DNA of 64,000 nt, from assembly GCA_002405835.1 (NCBI GenBank), contig DHMO01000045.1, positions 1 through 64,000 of the forward strand, read 5' to 3'. Shown here one piece after another: positions 1 to 9,801 of the stretch. A program made the position numbers and the translations under genes. The stretch is from Lentisphaeria bacterium UBA4640 (lineage in GTDB: Bacteria > Verrucomicrobiota > Lentisphaeria > Victivallales > UBA1829). How positions within the stretch are numbered: position 1 is the stretch's first letter; each line of letters begins with the position of its first letter. The notes below the pieces were generated by a model that was given only the letters and a program-made list of their open reading frames with translations, did not search any database and was not told where the DNA came from.

Positions 1-276
1 GGCGACGGCAAGGACGATCTCGTGCTCTTCCACAAGGATACCGGTTCGGTCGTCAAGCTCGAAAACGGTCAGGCGTCCAGCTACGCCAGCCTCGGACAGC
101 TCGATGCGAACGACTGGTTCATCGTCGGCGCGGGCGACTACAACGGCGACGGCAAGGATGATCTCCTCGTCCGACAATACTCCACCGGAATGCTCGGTTA
201 CTACGCAAACGGCGACTTCTCGAAATGGAATGAGATGGGGCGCGGCGTCGATATGAACTGGGCGGTCATCGCGTAA
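1..276 (+). CDS. FG-GAP/VCBS-repeat protein, C-terminal fragment
   Basis: The reading frame is open from base 1, so the gene begins outside the window and only about 91 C-terminal residues are visible. They hold two copies of an aspartate/asparagine/glycine calcium-loop motif (GDGKDDLV at the start and DYNGDGKDDLLV about 47 residues on), the hallmark of FG-GAP/VCBS beta-propeller blades. Blades of this type are usually found in large exported or surface proteins that bind calcium and mediate adhesion or carry enzymatic domains. The protein ends right after a blade, with no visible sorting signal. An intrinsic terminator follows 14 bases later. Size, signal peptide and any catalytic domain cannot be judged. 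Confidence 0.8.
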   Translation, partial: GDGKDDLVLFHKDTGSVVKLENGQASSYASLGQLDANDWFIVGAGDYNGDGKDDLLVRQYSTGMLGYYANGDFSKWNEMGRGVDMNWAVIA

Positions 277-290
277 AAAAGAAAATTTGC

Positions 291-343
291 GCCCCCGGGA
301 GGTCCGGCAATACCCCACGCCGGATCTTCCGGGGGCGTTTTTT
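291..343 (+). terminator. Intrinsic terminator of the FG-GAP gene
   Basis: An 18-bp stem (291-308 with 319-336, two G:U pairs) with a 10-base loop is followed by a run of seven T. It lies 14 bases after the stop codon of the FG-GAP gene. Confidence 0.92.
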
Positions 344-365
344 CACAAAATCTTGAGAGAGGTTC

Positions 366-393
366 TTGCTTTTTCTGAATTATGTGGTATAAT
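366..393 (+). promoter_or_regulatory. Sigma-70 promoter with extended -10, upstream of a short hairpin RNA
   Basis: TTGCTT (366-371), a 16-base spacer and a perfect TATAAT (388-393) preceded by TGG (385-387), an extended -10. No gene on the plus strand follows; only the hairpin at 402-466 lies downstream, so this promoter seems to drive a short non-coding transcript. Confidence 0.6.
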
Positions 394-399
394 AAGCAC

Positions 400-466
400 T
401 TGACCGCAGCCGGAATGCCATTGAATTCCCCCCCCCTCAACGCATTCCGCTGCGGTCTCTTTTTTT
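400..466 (+). ncRNA. Candidate small RNA with C-rich apical loop
   Basis: Between a good extended -10 promoter and the antisense-oriented folP gene lies a region that folds into one long hairpin. Bases 402-418 pair with 442-457 over 16 bp with one bulged C, and TTGA (421-424) pairs with TCAA (437-440), leaving a 12-base loop with nine consecutive C. A T-rich tail (458-466) follows, so the hairpin is its own terminator. The predicted transcript is about 65 nt. C-rich loops in bacterial sRNAs commonly pair with G-rich Shine-Dalgarno sequences, so a translational regulator is a reasonable guess. It could instead be an orphan terminator. Nothing here shows that it is expressed. Confidence 0.45.
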
Positions 467-1307
467 ACATTCCCATGCAGGCGCAGTAAACTTTCAGCGA
501 ATCAAGCGCGGCTTTTACATTGTGAACGCGGATGATCCGGTATCCTTTTGCGGCGGAAGCAATCGTGGAGCCGCAGGTGCCGAAGTCGCGCTCAAGCGGA
601 TTCTCTTCTCCGGTGATCCGTCCGATGAACGATTTCCGCGAGGGACCGGAGAGGAGAGGGCAGCCGAGGGCAAGAAGTTTTTCCGATTCATAAATCAGGG
701 CGGCGGACTGTTCGCCCGATTTTGCAAAGCCGATGCCGGGGTCCAGAATGATCGCATCGCGCCGGACGCCGCACGCAATGACCCGCTCCATCATACCGTG
801 CAGTTCCTCGACCACCGTGTCAATCAAGCCGCCCGCATAGACAAGATTCTCCTTCGACTGCATCTTGTCCGGCGTGGAGCGCGAGTGCATGACAATCGCG
901 CCGGCATCGTAACGCGCCGTTACGGAGGCAAGTTCGGGATCGAAAAGAAAACCGCTGACGTCATTGATGATGTCTGCTCCGAGTCTCAGCGCTTCCTCCG
1001 CGACTTTGGATTTGCGCGTGTCAACGCTGATGAAAATCTCTTTGGAAATTTCCCGCACAGCACGGACTGCGGGGAGCACGCGTTCGAGTTCCTGCTCAAC
1101 CGGGACTTCATGCGAGCCGGGACGGGTTGATTCGCCGCCGATGTCGATGATATCCGCGCCTTCGCGGATGAGCGTTTCGATCCGCTCAGCAAGCGGGATG
1201 CTGTTGCCGCCATCGCTGAATGAATCCGGCGTGACATTCAGAATGCCCATGATTTTAGGGAAGGCGCCAAGAGGGAAGGGGCGTCCGCGAAAATTCAGAA
1301 CGGTCAT
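465..1307 (-). CDS. folP: Dihydropteroate synthase
   Basis: Condenses 6-hydroxymethyl-dihydropterin diphosphate with p-aminobenzoate to give dihydropteroate in folate synthesis; target of sulfonamides. A TIM-barrel protein with the family signature GILNVTPDSFSDGG near the N-terminus, followed by GADIIDIGGESTRPGS, DTRK, NDVSG, DPGIGF and a late GPSRKSFIG segment. The start at 1307 is preferred over an in-frame ATG at 1337 because GGAGA (1314-1318) sits 6 bases upstream, and the upstream ATG lies inside the gyrA terminator. Length about 280 aa is normal. The gene follows gyrA on the same strand with the terminator directly against its ribosome binding site, and no separate promoter is visible. 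Confidence 0.95.
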   Translation of the reverse strand: MTVLNFRGRPFPLGAFPKIMGILNVTPDSFSDGGNSIPLAERIETLIREGADIIDIGGESTRPGSHEVPVEQELERVLPAVRAVREISKEIFISVDTRKSKVAEEALRLGADIINDVSGFLFDPELASVTARYDAGAIVMHSRSTPDKMQSKENLVYAGGLIDTVVEELHGMMERVIACGVRRDAIILDPGIGFAKSGEQSAALIYESEKLLALGCPLLSGPSRKSFIGRITGEENPLERDFGTCGSTIASAAKGYRIIRVHNVKAALDSLKVYCACMGM

Positions 1308-1319
1308 AAAAAATCTCCG

Positions 1320-1348
1320 AAAAAAAAGGGGCGTCAATCAGACGCCCC
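1320..1348 (-). terminator. Intrinsic terminator after gyrA, abutting the folP ribosome binding site
   Basis: On the minus strand GGGGCGTC (1348-1341) pairs with GACGCCCC (1335-1328) across a 5-base loop, followed by eight T (1327-1320). The U-tract ends one base before the folP Shine-Dalgarno sequence (1314-1318). Confidence 0.85.
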
Positions 1349-1365
1349 TTTGAGGTTGGTTTCTG

Positions 1366-4083
<2,718 letters not shown>

Positions 4084-4111
4084 AGTTAAAAATCCCCATT
4101 GTTAGTCCGGT

Positions 4112-4140
4112 ACTATACACCCGTTTTGTCCGTTCCGCAA
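4112..4140 (-). promoter_or_regulatory. gyrA promoter
   Basis: On the minus strand TTGCGG (4140-4135), 17-base spacer, TATAGT (4117-4112). It lies 29 bases before the gyrA start, which has GGGGA about 10 bases upstream of ATG. Confidence 0.65.
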
Positions 4141-4164
4141 ACTTTTTTAAGGAAAAAGAACGGC

Positions 4165-4905
4165 TTATTTCAACTTTTTTTCCAGTTCGCCGAAAACTGT
4201 CTCCAGATCGTCGTAACGGAGCGCGGTGTAACGGTCGAGAAAGGTCGGCTGGCGGTTCACAATCACCACTTCGCCGCCCGACGCCAGAGTGATGCGCGGA
4301 AGCACCGCCGCCGGATTCACCGTCAGACTGCTTCCCAGCACCAGCAGAAGATCCGCCCGGCGCAGATCGGCTTCCGCCCGGTCGAGCAGATCTCCGTCCA
4401 GACTCTCCCCGTAAAACACGATCCGCGGTTTGACGATTCCTCCGCAGAGCGGACACTTCGGGACTTCGCCGCGGTTGACGATTGCCGCAATCTCCGCGTA
4501 TTCAAACGTTTTGCCGCATTTCAGGCATTCGTGCACCGCCGGGCTGCCGTGGAGTTCGCCGAGCTTCTTCGAACCGGCGCGTTCATGCAGAAGATCGATG
4601 TTCTGCGTGTAGGTCATCTTGACGATCCCCCGCGCTTCCAGTTCCGCTATGACGCGGTGGACGACGTTCGGACTGTAGCGGTCAAGCTCGTAAATGAACG
4701 GTTTCGCCCACTTGTAGTAGAGTTCCGGACGCTGAAGAAAAAGATCGATGGAGAGGATGTCTTCCACATCGTATCCTTCGAACTGCTTGCTGTAGACCCC
4801 GTCCGGACTGCGGAAATCCGGAATGCCGGAGAGCGTTGAGATTCCCGCGCCTGTGAACACGACGCAGTATTTCGAGTTCAGCAGTTTCTGATAAAGTTCG
4901 TTCAT
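4165..4905 (-). CDS. cobB: NAD-dependent protein deacylase, Sir2 family
   Basis: Sirtuins remove acyl groups from lysines using NAD+, releasing nicotinamide and O-acyl-ADP-ribose. 246 aa, the usual bacterial size. Visible motifs: GAGIS at 19-23 (NAD binding), TQNID at 100-104, the catalytic His119 in ELHGS, and a four-cysteine zinc site (Cys127, Cys130, Cys151, Cys154), then FYGE and a late GSSLTVNPA. Its ATG overlaps the stop codon of the preceding GDYXXLXY gene (ATGA type), so it is translated together with a membrane-protein pair at the end of the Tad-type operon. The substrates cannot be read from sequence. Confidence 0.93.
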   Translation of the reverse strand: MNELYQKLLNSKYCVVFTGAGISTLSGIPDFRSPDGVYSKQFEGYDVEDILSIDLFLQRPELYYKWAKPFIYELDRYSPNVVHRVIAELEARGIVKMTYTQNIDLLHERAGSKKLGELHGSPAVHECLKCGKTFEYAEIAAIVNRGEVPKCPLCGGIVKPRIVFYGESLDGDLLDRAEADLRRADLLLVLGSSLTVNPAAVLPRITLASGGEVVIVNRQPTFLDRYTALRYDDLETVFGELEKKLK

Positions 4906-5477
4906 TTCTTTTCCTTTCCGGCGGCTTCTGAAACAGGAATGCCGTCAAGCAGCAGATTGCGGACGGCGTAGTTGCCGTTCGGGTAAATCGCCACAAGCAG
5001 TTTCGCCTTGCTCCGTCCGAGCAGCCGTTCCGCCGCAGGAGCAAGTTTTTCGTTAAGGTAATAGCGGGTGAAGAGAAAATTGAAATCGTGGTACCGCTCA
5101 TCTTCCTCGCGTCCGTTTTTCCAGTTTCTGCGGACGCCGCAATAACGGATTCTGACACAGGCGCGCGTTGGATCCGGCTTTTCCAGAAGCCCGGTGACAA
5201 CCGCGAATCCTTCGGCGTCGCGTCCGAGCACGGCGTAACGGTATTTGCCGTACGGAACGTTCTTTTCGGTCGCTTTCAGACGCGGAACTTCGATGTCGAG
5301 CCGCAGGAAGCGTCCGCGGAAATGGTCATAGGGGTCGTATGGACGCACACGGAAAGTGTATTCCTCCGGCGGAACGGCGGGGAAGTCGTATTCGAGAATC
5401 TTTGCCGCCGGATACCAGAGGGCGAGCGCGAGAAGCAGAATCAGCGCTCCGGAGAGATATTTTGCGGACCGGGTCAT
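4902..5477 (-). CDS. GDYXXLXY-family membrane-anchored protein
   Basis: 191 aa with a single N-terminal hydrophobic segment (about residues 8-27) and an extracytoplasmic remainder. The stretch DPYDHFRGRFLRLDIEV matches the region that names the GDYXXLXY family, with the G-D-Y core altered to G-R-F. Biochemical role unknown. In many genomes this family is encoded next to DUF2157 membrane proteins, as here: its start overlaps the DUF2157 stop (5474-5477) and its stop overlaps the sirtuin start. The pair therefore probably forms one membrane unit. Assignment is from motif and neighbourhood. Confidence 0.75.
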   Translation of the reverse strand: MTRSAKYLSGALILLLALALWYPAAKILEYDFPAVPPEEYTFRVRPYDPYDHFRGRFLRLDIEVPRLKATEKNVPYGKYRYAVLGRDAEGFAVVTGLLEKPDPTRACVRIRYCGVRRNWKNGREEDERYHDFNFLFTRYYLNEKLAPAAERLLGRSKAKLLVAIYPNGNYAVRNLLLDGIPVSEAAGKEKK

Positions 5478-6715
5478 TGCACTGCCGCTCCTTTCCCGCG
5501 GAAATGCCGCGAAAGATAAAAGTTCAGAACCAGGAAAGCGACGCCTGCCGTGAAGAAGGCTCCCGCCCTGGTCAGAATGCTGTCGGCGGAGAAGAAGTGG
5601 GCGACCAGCAGCGCATAAAGCTGAAGCTGTCCGAGGTTCATCAGAAGCAGATCGGAACGGCGGAATCCATCAATCAGGAACATTGCGGCAAGCAGAATGA
5701 GGAATCCGAACGCCGCGGGGATTGCCCATTCCGTCTTCAGAACGGCAAGGAACGGGTACGCCGCGCAGAACGCAACGGTCAGATTCTGCGCATTGCAGTT
5801 CCGCCGCAGTTCCGCCGCAAGCATGAGAAGGAAAAGCAGGGTGACGCTTCCCGTCTGCAGCAGGGAAAATTCCCTGCCGCAGAGCGGTTTGGCAGTGAAG
5901 GTGCAGATCAGCAGATAAACGGAGAGGAGCAGATATGCGCATTGAATCCACGGGTCCCGGTACCACGCATTCCCGTGAATCCGGCGGAAATTGAGTCCGC
6001 CGCACAGAAACGCCGCGCCGGCAAGCGGAAGAACAAGCGCGCTTTTCCCCCAGGTGAGCAGGGCGGCCGCCGCCGCGATTGCCCCCCAGCGGACGAGAAG
6101 CGAACCTTTGCGGATCTGCCAGACGGCGTATGGAATCCAGAGCAGAATGTACACTGGGGCAAGCCATGAAGGTACATCACCGTCCGGCTGGAGCAGAAAA
6201 CAGGTGAACGGAATCAGGGCGGCTGCAGTCAGCAGAGCCAGAACATTCGCGCGGAACAGCATTGTCAGCGCAAGAAGAAACGGCAGATTCAGCGCGAGAA
6301 ATCCGGCCGGTTCTCCTTCAATATGATAAATCTGTGAAATCAGCGCATTCAGCGACAGGATTCCCGCGCCGAGGAACAGCGCCGCTCCTTCGCGCCAGGC
6401 TCCGCTTTTCCCGCGCACAATCACAAACATTCCGAATCCGGCGGCGAGCAGAAACGGAATAAATGAAATTGCGATGCGTCCCGGTCTTGCGATCATGTCC
6501 CAGTTGTATGCGGTCAGCAGAATCACCGCCGCCGCAATCAGCAATGCGCCAAGAGCGCCGAGACAGAAAAACAGAGTGTTCCGGACCGGATTCCCGTTAA
6601 GTTCATTCCGGTAATGAGCCGTCAGCCGCTCCGCCGTCGAAGCGTCGAGAAGACCGTTCTTCTGAAGGTCCGGAAGCTCATCCAGAAACCATTGAATCGC
6701 CTTGAAATCTTTCAT
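5474..6715 (-). CDS. DUF2157 polytopic membrane protein
   Basis: 413 aa. A short soluble N-terminus (KDFKAIQWFLDELPDLQKNGLLD, split here only by its helix pattern) is followed by about ten hydrophobic helices, the architecture of DUF2157. Function unknown. The Shine-Dalgarno AGGAGG overlaps the stop codon of the upstream TadG-like gene, and its own stop overlaps the GDYXXLXY start. This ties it translationally to both the pilus-type genes and the sirtuin. Confidence 0.78.
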   Translation of the reverse strand: MKDFKAIQWFLDELPDLQKNGLLDASTAERLTAHYRNELNGNPVRNTLFFCLGALGALLIAAAVILLTAYNWDMIARPGRIAISFIPFLLAAGFGMFVIVRGKSGAWREGAALFLGAGILSLNALISQIYHIEGEPAGFLALNLPFLLALTMLFRANVLALLTAAALIPFTCFLLQPDGDVPSWLAPVYILLWIPYAVWQIRKGSLLVRWGAIAAAAALLTWGKSALVLPLAGAAFLCGGLNFRRIHGNAWYRDPWIQCAYLLLSVYLLICTFTAKPLCGREFSLLQTGSVTLLFLLMLAAELRRNCNAQNLTVAFCAAYPFLAVLKTEWAIPAAFGFLILLAAMFLIDGFRRSDLLLMNLGQLQLYALLVAHFFSADSILTRAGAFFTAGVAFLVLNFYLSRHFRGKGAAVQ

Positions 6716-6724
6716 AACACCTCC

Positions 6725-8575
6725 TCAGTGCATGGGGTTGGGGTGACGGGTGCCGCCGTCGCCGGACGGCCAGTATTCGCAGCCGTCTTCGTTGGTCGGA
6801 ATCTTCAAATCGGGCGGATCGTCCTCCGTGCGCTCGCGCGTTTCCGTTTCGAGCCAGGTGATGCCCTGATCGCGCCATTGCGGATCGTTCATCTTCTTCA
6901 GAGCTTCAACGTACTGGCTGATTTCCCGCTGGAATTGAAGCGGGGTTGCGTTCCACGCCTGTTCAATGCTGCTGGACTGTCCCAGACGCGGCACGAATTC
7001 GCGCAGGAACAGATACCACGCGTAGTTTGCGAGTCCGTTTGCTCCGGGATTTTCCAGAGCCATCGGAATCAGCGAACTTTCCGTGAAGACCGGAAGGACG
7101 ACGCGGGTCACGTGGGGCGGTTTCTGTTCGCCGTTGAGTGTCACCGAGCCGAACGGCTTTGCCAGTGCGTTGGCGTGGACGTTGTGCGGGATGTTCTTCA
7201 GACGTTTCTGCGCGTTGTCGATGCGTTCGGCATAGTTGCGGATATTTTCCGCGGAGGAATCCTGAAAGAGCGCGCCGATCGTCCTGTCGCTTTCCTCCTC
7301 ATTTTTGACTCCGAGCGTTCCGGAGACCGTGACAGGGGTGAGCAGCGTGTCCATGCGGGAGACAGCGCCGGATTTGTAGGCTGCGCGCGGACTGATGGAG
7401 CGGCGCAGATAGCTGTCCCATTCGGGAACGACGTAGTCTTCGTAAAGCTCCCACTCGCCATCATCGTAATAAGCCCAGCTGAGTGAGGGAAGGGGATTGA
7501 GCCGGGCATCCACTCCTGCTTGCGGAATTCTCTGTCCGGTGACCGAATCAAACTTCGGGTTCGGGTCGTCCTGGAAAACATCCTGAAGTTTCTGTCCGGG
7601 ATAGTTGCGCTTTTGAACAATATCGTCCAAAGCCGTGTTGAATGTTTGCTTCGGGTCATTCCAACTGGTTTTAACAACCAGGTCGACTTTGGCGCTGCCG
7701 TCCTCCTTGCCGTGAATGTCGGGAACGAGAACGTGGACGGGAAGGTATTCGCTCTGTTTATAGAAATGATTGGTGCGGATGGTGAGACCGTTCCACCAGT
7801 CGCCTCGAGAGAAATCCATGCGGAGAAATAGGCGAAGCCAGCACCAGTAATTTGCTTGAATTGCTTCGAATTGGCGGTGATTGTTGAAGAAGCAGGCGAA
7901 GTCGTTGGTTCCCCCTTCATCCGGTTCTATGACATGCGGCGCGCCGATCATCCGGGCGTTCGGCAGAACCGCGATTCCCTTTGAAGTCTCGCCGTCGGCA
8001 TCGGTCAGAAGAATCGTGTTGAGCGCGTATGCGTAGGAGCGGAACCAGTTGTAGCGGTGCGGCGTCTCCTGCGCAAAGGGGGAGGCGGCAACGTAATCAA
8101 GCTGGTCGGAGACGCGTTTCCCCCATTCTTCGTTGGCGTTGATGCCGTTGTTCTTTGCTGTCTGCTGCGCCGCGCCGAATCCGATGAGCGGAACGATGAA
8201 GAGGACGCGCTGCTGCATCTGGTTGATTGTGCGCGTGGTTTTCGCGAGGAGTTTTCTCTGGATGACCGCACGATCCAGCGAAAACTCTTCGTCTTCCCGG
8301 TCGCTTTCGGCGCGCATGAAGTTCGGGTCGCTCATAAGCGCGGTTGTGGCATTGATGAGGTTGAGTTCCCCGACGAGGTTCAGGGTGTGTCTCTGCCAGT
8401 TTGCCCCGGTGAGGGCGGCGGCGTCGACGGCGTTCTGCGCTTTGACTTTGGCGCGGACGATGTTGGAAACATCGAAGAGAATGAAAATGGCGAGAACGAG
8501 TATGAGGAGGGCGATCAGCGCGAGAATCAGCACCTGTCCGCGTTCTTTCCGGAATGTTTTCACACGGTTCCGCAT
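6725..8575 (-). CDS. TadG-like pilus-associated protein
   Basis: 616 aa. N-terminus is positively charged, then G13-Q14-V-L and a 22-residue hydrophobic helix, followed by NIVRAKVKAQNAVDAAALTG, typical of Tad/TadE/TadG pseudopilins. The remaining roughly 550 residues are extracytoplasmic and unrecognised, with no evident von Willebrand A domain. ATG at 8575 is chosen over one at 8602 because GGAG lies 8 bases upstream and the TadE-like gene stops 5 bases before. Tad systems assemble Flp pili or related adhesion machines; no TadA ATPase, TadB/C, RcpA secretin or prepilin peptidase is in this window. Confidence 0.72.
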   Translation of the reverse strand: MRNRVKTFRKERGQVLILALIALLILVLAIFILFDVSNIVRAKVKAQNAVDAAALTGANWQRHTLNLVGELNLINATTALMSDPNFMRAESDREDEEFSLDRAVIQRKLLAKTTRTINQMQQRVLFIVPLIGFGAAQQTAKNNGINANEEWGKRVSDQLDYVAASPFAQETPHRYNWFRSYAYALNTILLTDADGETSKGIAVLPNARMIGAPHVIEPDEGGTNDFACFFNNHRQFEAIQANYWCWLRLFLRMDFSRGDWWNGLTIRTNHFYKQSEYLPVHVLVPDIHGKEDGSAKVDLVVKTSWNDPKQTFNTALDDIVQKRNYPGQKLQDVFQDDPNPKFDSVTGQRIPQAGVDARLNPLPSLSWAYYDDGEWELYEDYVVPEWDSYLRRSISPRAAYKSGAVSRMDTLLTPVTVSGTLGVKNEEESDRTIGALFQDSSAENIRNYAERIDNAQKRLKNIPHNVHANALAKPFGSVTLNGEQKPPHVTRVVLPVFTESSLIPMALENPGANGLANYAWYLFLREFVPRLGQSSSIEQAWNATPLQFQREISQYVEALKKMNDPQWRDQGITWLETETRERTEDDPPDLKIPTNEDGCEYWPSGDGGTRHPNPMH

Positions 8576-8579
8576 GTGG

Positions 8580-9170
8580 TCACTCCGTAAATGCCGCCGC
8601 ATGATTGGCGAGTTCCGCTTCGGCGGAAATGTCGAGTTTTCCCGCCTTCAGGAATGCGCCCCGGAACGGCATGATCCAGGGGTAATCATAGAATGTTGCT
8701 GTTGTGGCCAGCGAACTGCCGACTTCTTTTGTTTTGAGTTCGAAACTGGTGCAGGAGGTGTTGTCGTCAGAGTCGTTTTTTTTCTCTTCCGCGTTCCAGT
8801 AATCGTAGCGGAGATCGCGCGTCATTTCCATATAGTCGATGATGGCGAGCCGTTCATACCAGAACTGTCCGATGGCGGTGGCAAACGGCAGTTCCGCATC
8901 GGATTTCGTATCAAGCGGAAAGCGCATCTTTCCGGAAGCGGCGATGGCTTTGATTTTTGCTTCGCGCTCCGCGATGACCTCCTTGAAGCCCACTGCGACG
9001 GATCGGGCCGCGCGGAAAGCGGCATAATCCGTAACCATCTGCGCGACCGAGTAGTAGAAGAACTGAAGCAGTCCGAAAGTCAGCAGAAGGATTAGGAACA
9101 TGCAGAGCATGGCTTCCACAATGGAGGAAGCCCGCTCTCCATGCCGGATGTGCGGGCGCTGTTTCCGCAT
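8580..9170 (-). CDS. TadE-like pseudopilin
   Basis: 196 aa. Basic N-terminus, then ERASSIVEAML leading into one hydrophobic helix (about residues 18-40) and the segment TDYAAFRAARSVAVGF, characteristic of TadE-like proteins. The rest is probably periplasmic. It sits between the Flp pilin and the TadG-like gene in the same direction. A clear Shine-Dalgarno is not visible at the chosen ATG, so the start is slightly uncertain. TadE/TadF proteins are minor pseudopilins needed for Flp pilus biogenesis. Confidence 0.75.
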   Translation of the reverse strand: MRKQRPHIRHGERASSIVEAMLCMFLILLLTFGLLQFFYYSVAQMVTDYAAFRAARSVAVGFKEVIAEREAKIKAIAASGKMRFPLDTKSDAELPFATAIGQFWYERLAIIDYMEMTRDLRYDYWNAEEKKNDSDDNTSCTSFELKTKEVGSSLATTATFYDYPWIMPFRGAFLKAGKLDISAEAELANHAAAFTE

Positions 9171-9191
9171 GGCAAAGACAGCCGCGGAGGC

Positions 9192-9443
9192 TTATTCGGT
9201 CGTGATGCCGCCCTTGTCGAGTTCCTTGAGGGTCTCGACGGAGGATTTGTCCACGGCGGAATCCACGTCTTTCTGAGTTCCGAGAGTTGCAGCGGCGCCG
9301 CCGATTTTTTCGCGGATGGTGTCACTGAAAATTCCCAGAACCGCGAGAGCGGCAAGCGCAACGATGACGACGATGATGATGTACTCAACAATCGCCTGAC
9401 CTTTGCAGCGTTTTTTCATCTGTTTCAGTTTTGCCATGTTCAT
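9192..9443 (-). CDS. flp: Flp-type pilin
   Basis: 83 aa prepilin. KGQAIVEYIIIVVIVAL has the Flp signature: cleavage expected after Gly15, with Glu at +5 and Tyr at +6, then one hydrophobic helix. The mature protein is about 68 residues. AGGAG lies 7 bases before the ATG at 9443, which is preferred over the ATG two codons later. Flp pilins form thin type IVb pili exported by the Tad machinery. It is the second gene of the operon and the likely major subunit. Confidence 0.88.
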   Translation of the reverse strand: MNMAKLKQMKKRCKGQAIVEYIIIVVIVALAALAVLGIFSDTIREKIGGAAATLGTQKDVDSAVDKSSVETLKELDKGGITTE

Positions 9444-9459
9444 AGTCGTACTCCTTTAT

Positions 9460-9633
9460 TTATGCCCACGGCTCCCAGCCGATGAGGGCGGTTATTCGCC
9501 AACCGTATTCCAGAAACACCGCCAGCAGCAGAAGCATGACGGCGGCGACCAGAAGAAACATCACAAGAAGCGCCGTGTATTCCGCGAGCACCTGTCCGCG
9601 TTCGCCGCGCCTTCTCATATTTAATGTATTCAT
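9460..9633 (-). CDS. Short pilin-like protein, 57 aa
   Basis: Too short for most ORF cut-offs but convincing. The frame begins MNTLNMRRRGERGQ and continues VLAEYT into one hydrophobic helix rich in Leu, Val and Ala, ending EPWA. Cleavage after Gly13 would place Glu at +5 and Tyr at +6, exactly as in the Flp pilin encoded 17 bases downstream. ERGQVL is also shared with the TadG-like protein of this operon. GGAG lies 7 bases upstream of the ATG, within a small hairpin, and a good promoter precedes it. It is the first gene of the Tad-type operon, perhaps a minor pilin or a pseudopilin. Confidence 0.8.
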   Translation of the reverse strand: MNTLNMRRRGERGQVLAEYTALLVMFLLVAAVMLLLLAVFLEYGWRITALIGWEPWA

Positions 9634-9639
9634 CCGATT

Positions 9640-9654
9640 CTCCGGTTTCCGGAG
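9640..9654 (-). promoter_or_regulatory. Hairpin occluding the ribosome binding site of the pilin operon
   Basis: On the minus strand CTCCGG-AAA-CCGGAG forms a 6-bp stem with a 3-base loop. Its 3' arm contains the GGAG Shine-Dalgarno of the 57-aa pilin gene, so the ribosome site would be paired in the free mRNA. Confidence 0.5.
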
Positions 9655-9656
9655 TA

Positions 9657-9685
9657 CTTATAGCATAGGAAAATGCGGAACGCAA
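9657..9685 (-). promoter_or_regulatory. Promoter of the Tad-type operon
   Basis: Minus strand TTGCGT (9685-9680), 17-base spacer, TATAAG (9662-9657) with TG one base before it (extended -10). It lies 24 bases upstream of the first start codon. Confidence 0.65.
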
Positions 9686-9736
9686 GGGCTGATTCTAAAA
9701 TTTTTGATTTTTTCTTCACTTTTTGCTTTATAAAAA

Positions 9737-9764
9737 TTGCAAAAGACAAAAAAGAGGGTATATT
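9737..9764 (+). promoter_or_regulatory. Promoter for the TPR-SpoU-dap operon
   Basis: TTGCAA (9737-9742), 16-base spacer, TATATT (9759-9764), 37 bases before the ATG at 9802. Confidence 0.6.
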
Positions 9765-9801
9765 TCTGCATTTTAATATTAAAAACCAGGGAGAATCAGA
9801 T

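Noticed and set aside
9440..9685. 81-codon frame over the short pilin gene
   Set aside because: Arg/Gly-rich shadow in another frame; the 57-aa frame has the pilin motif and binding site.
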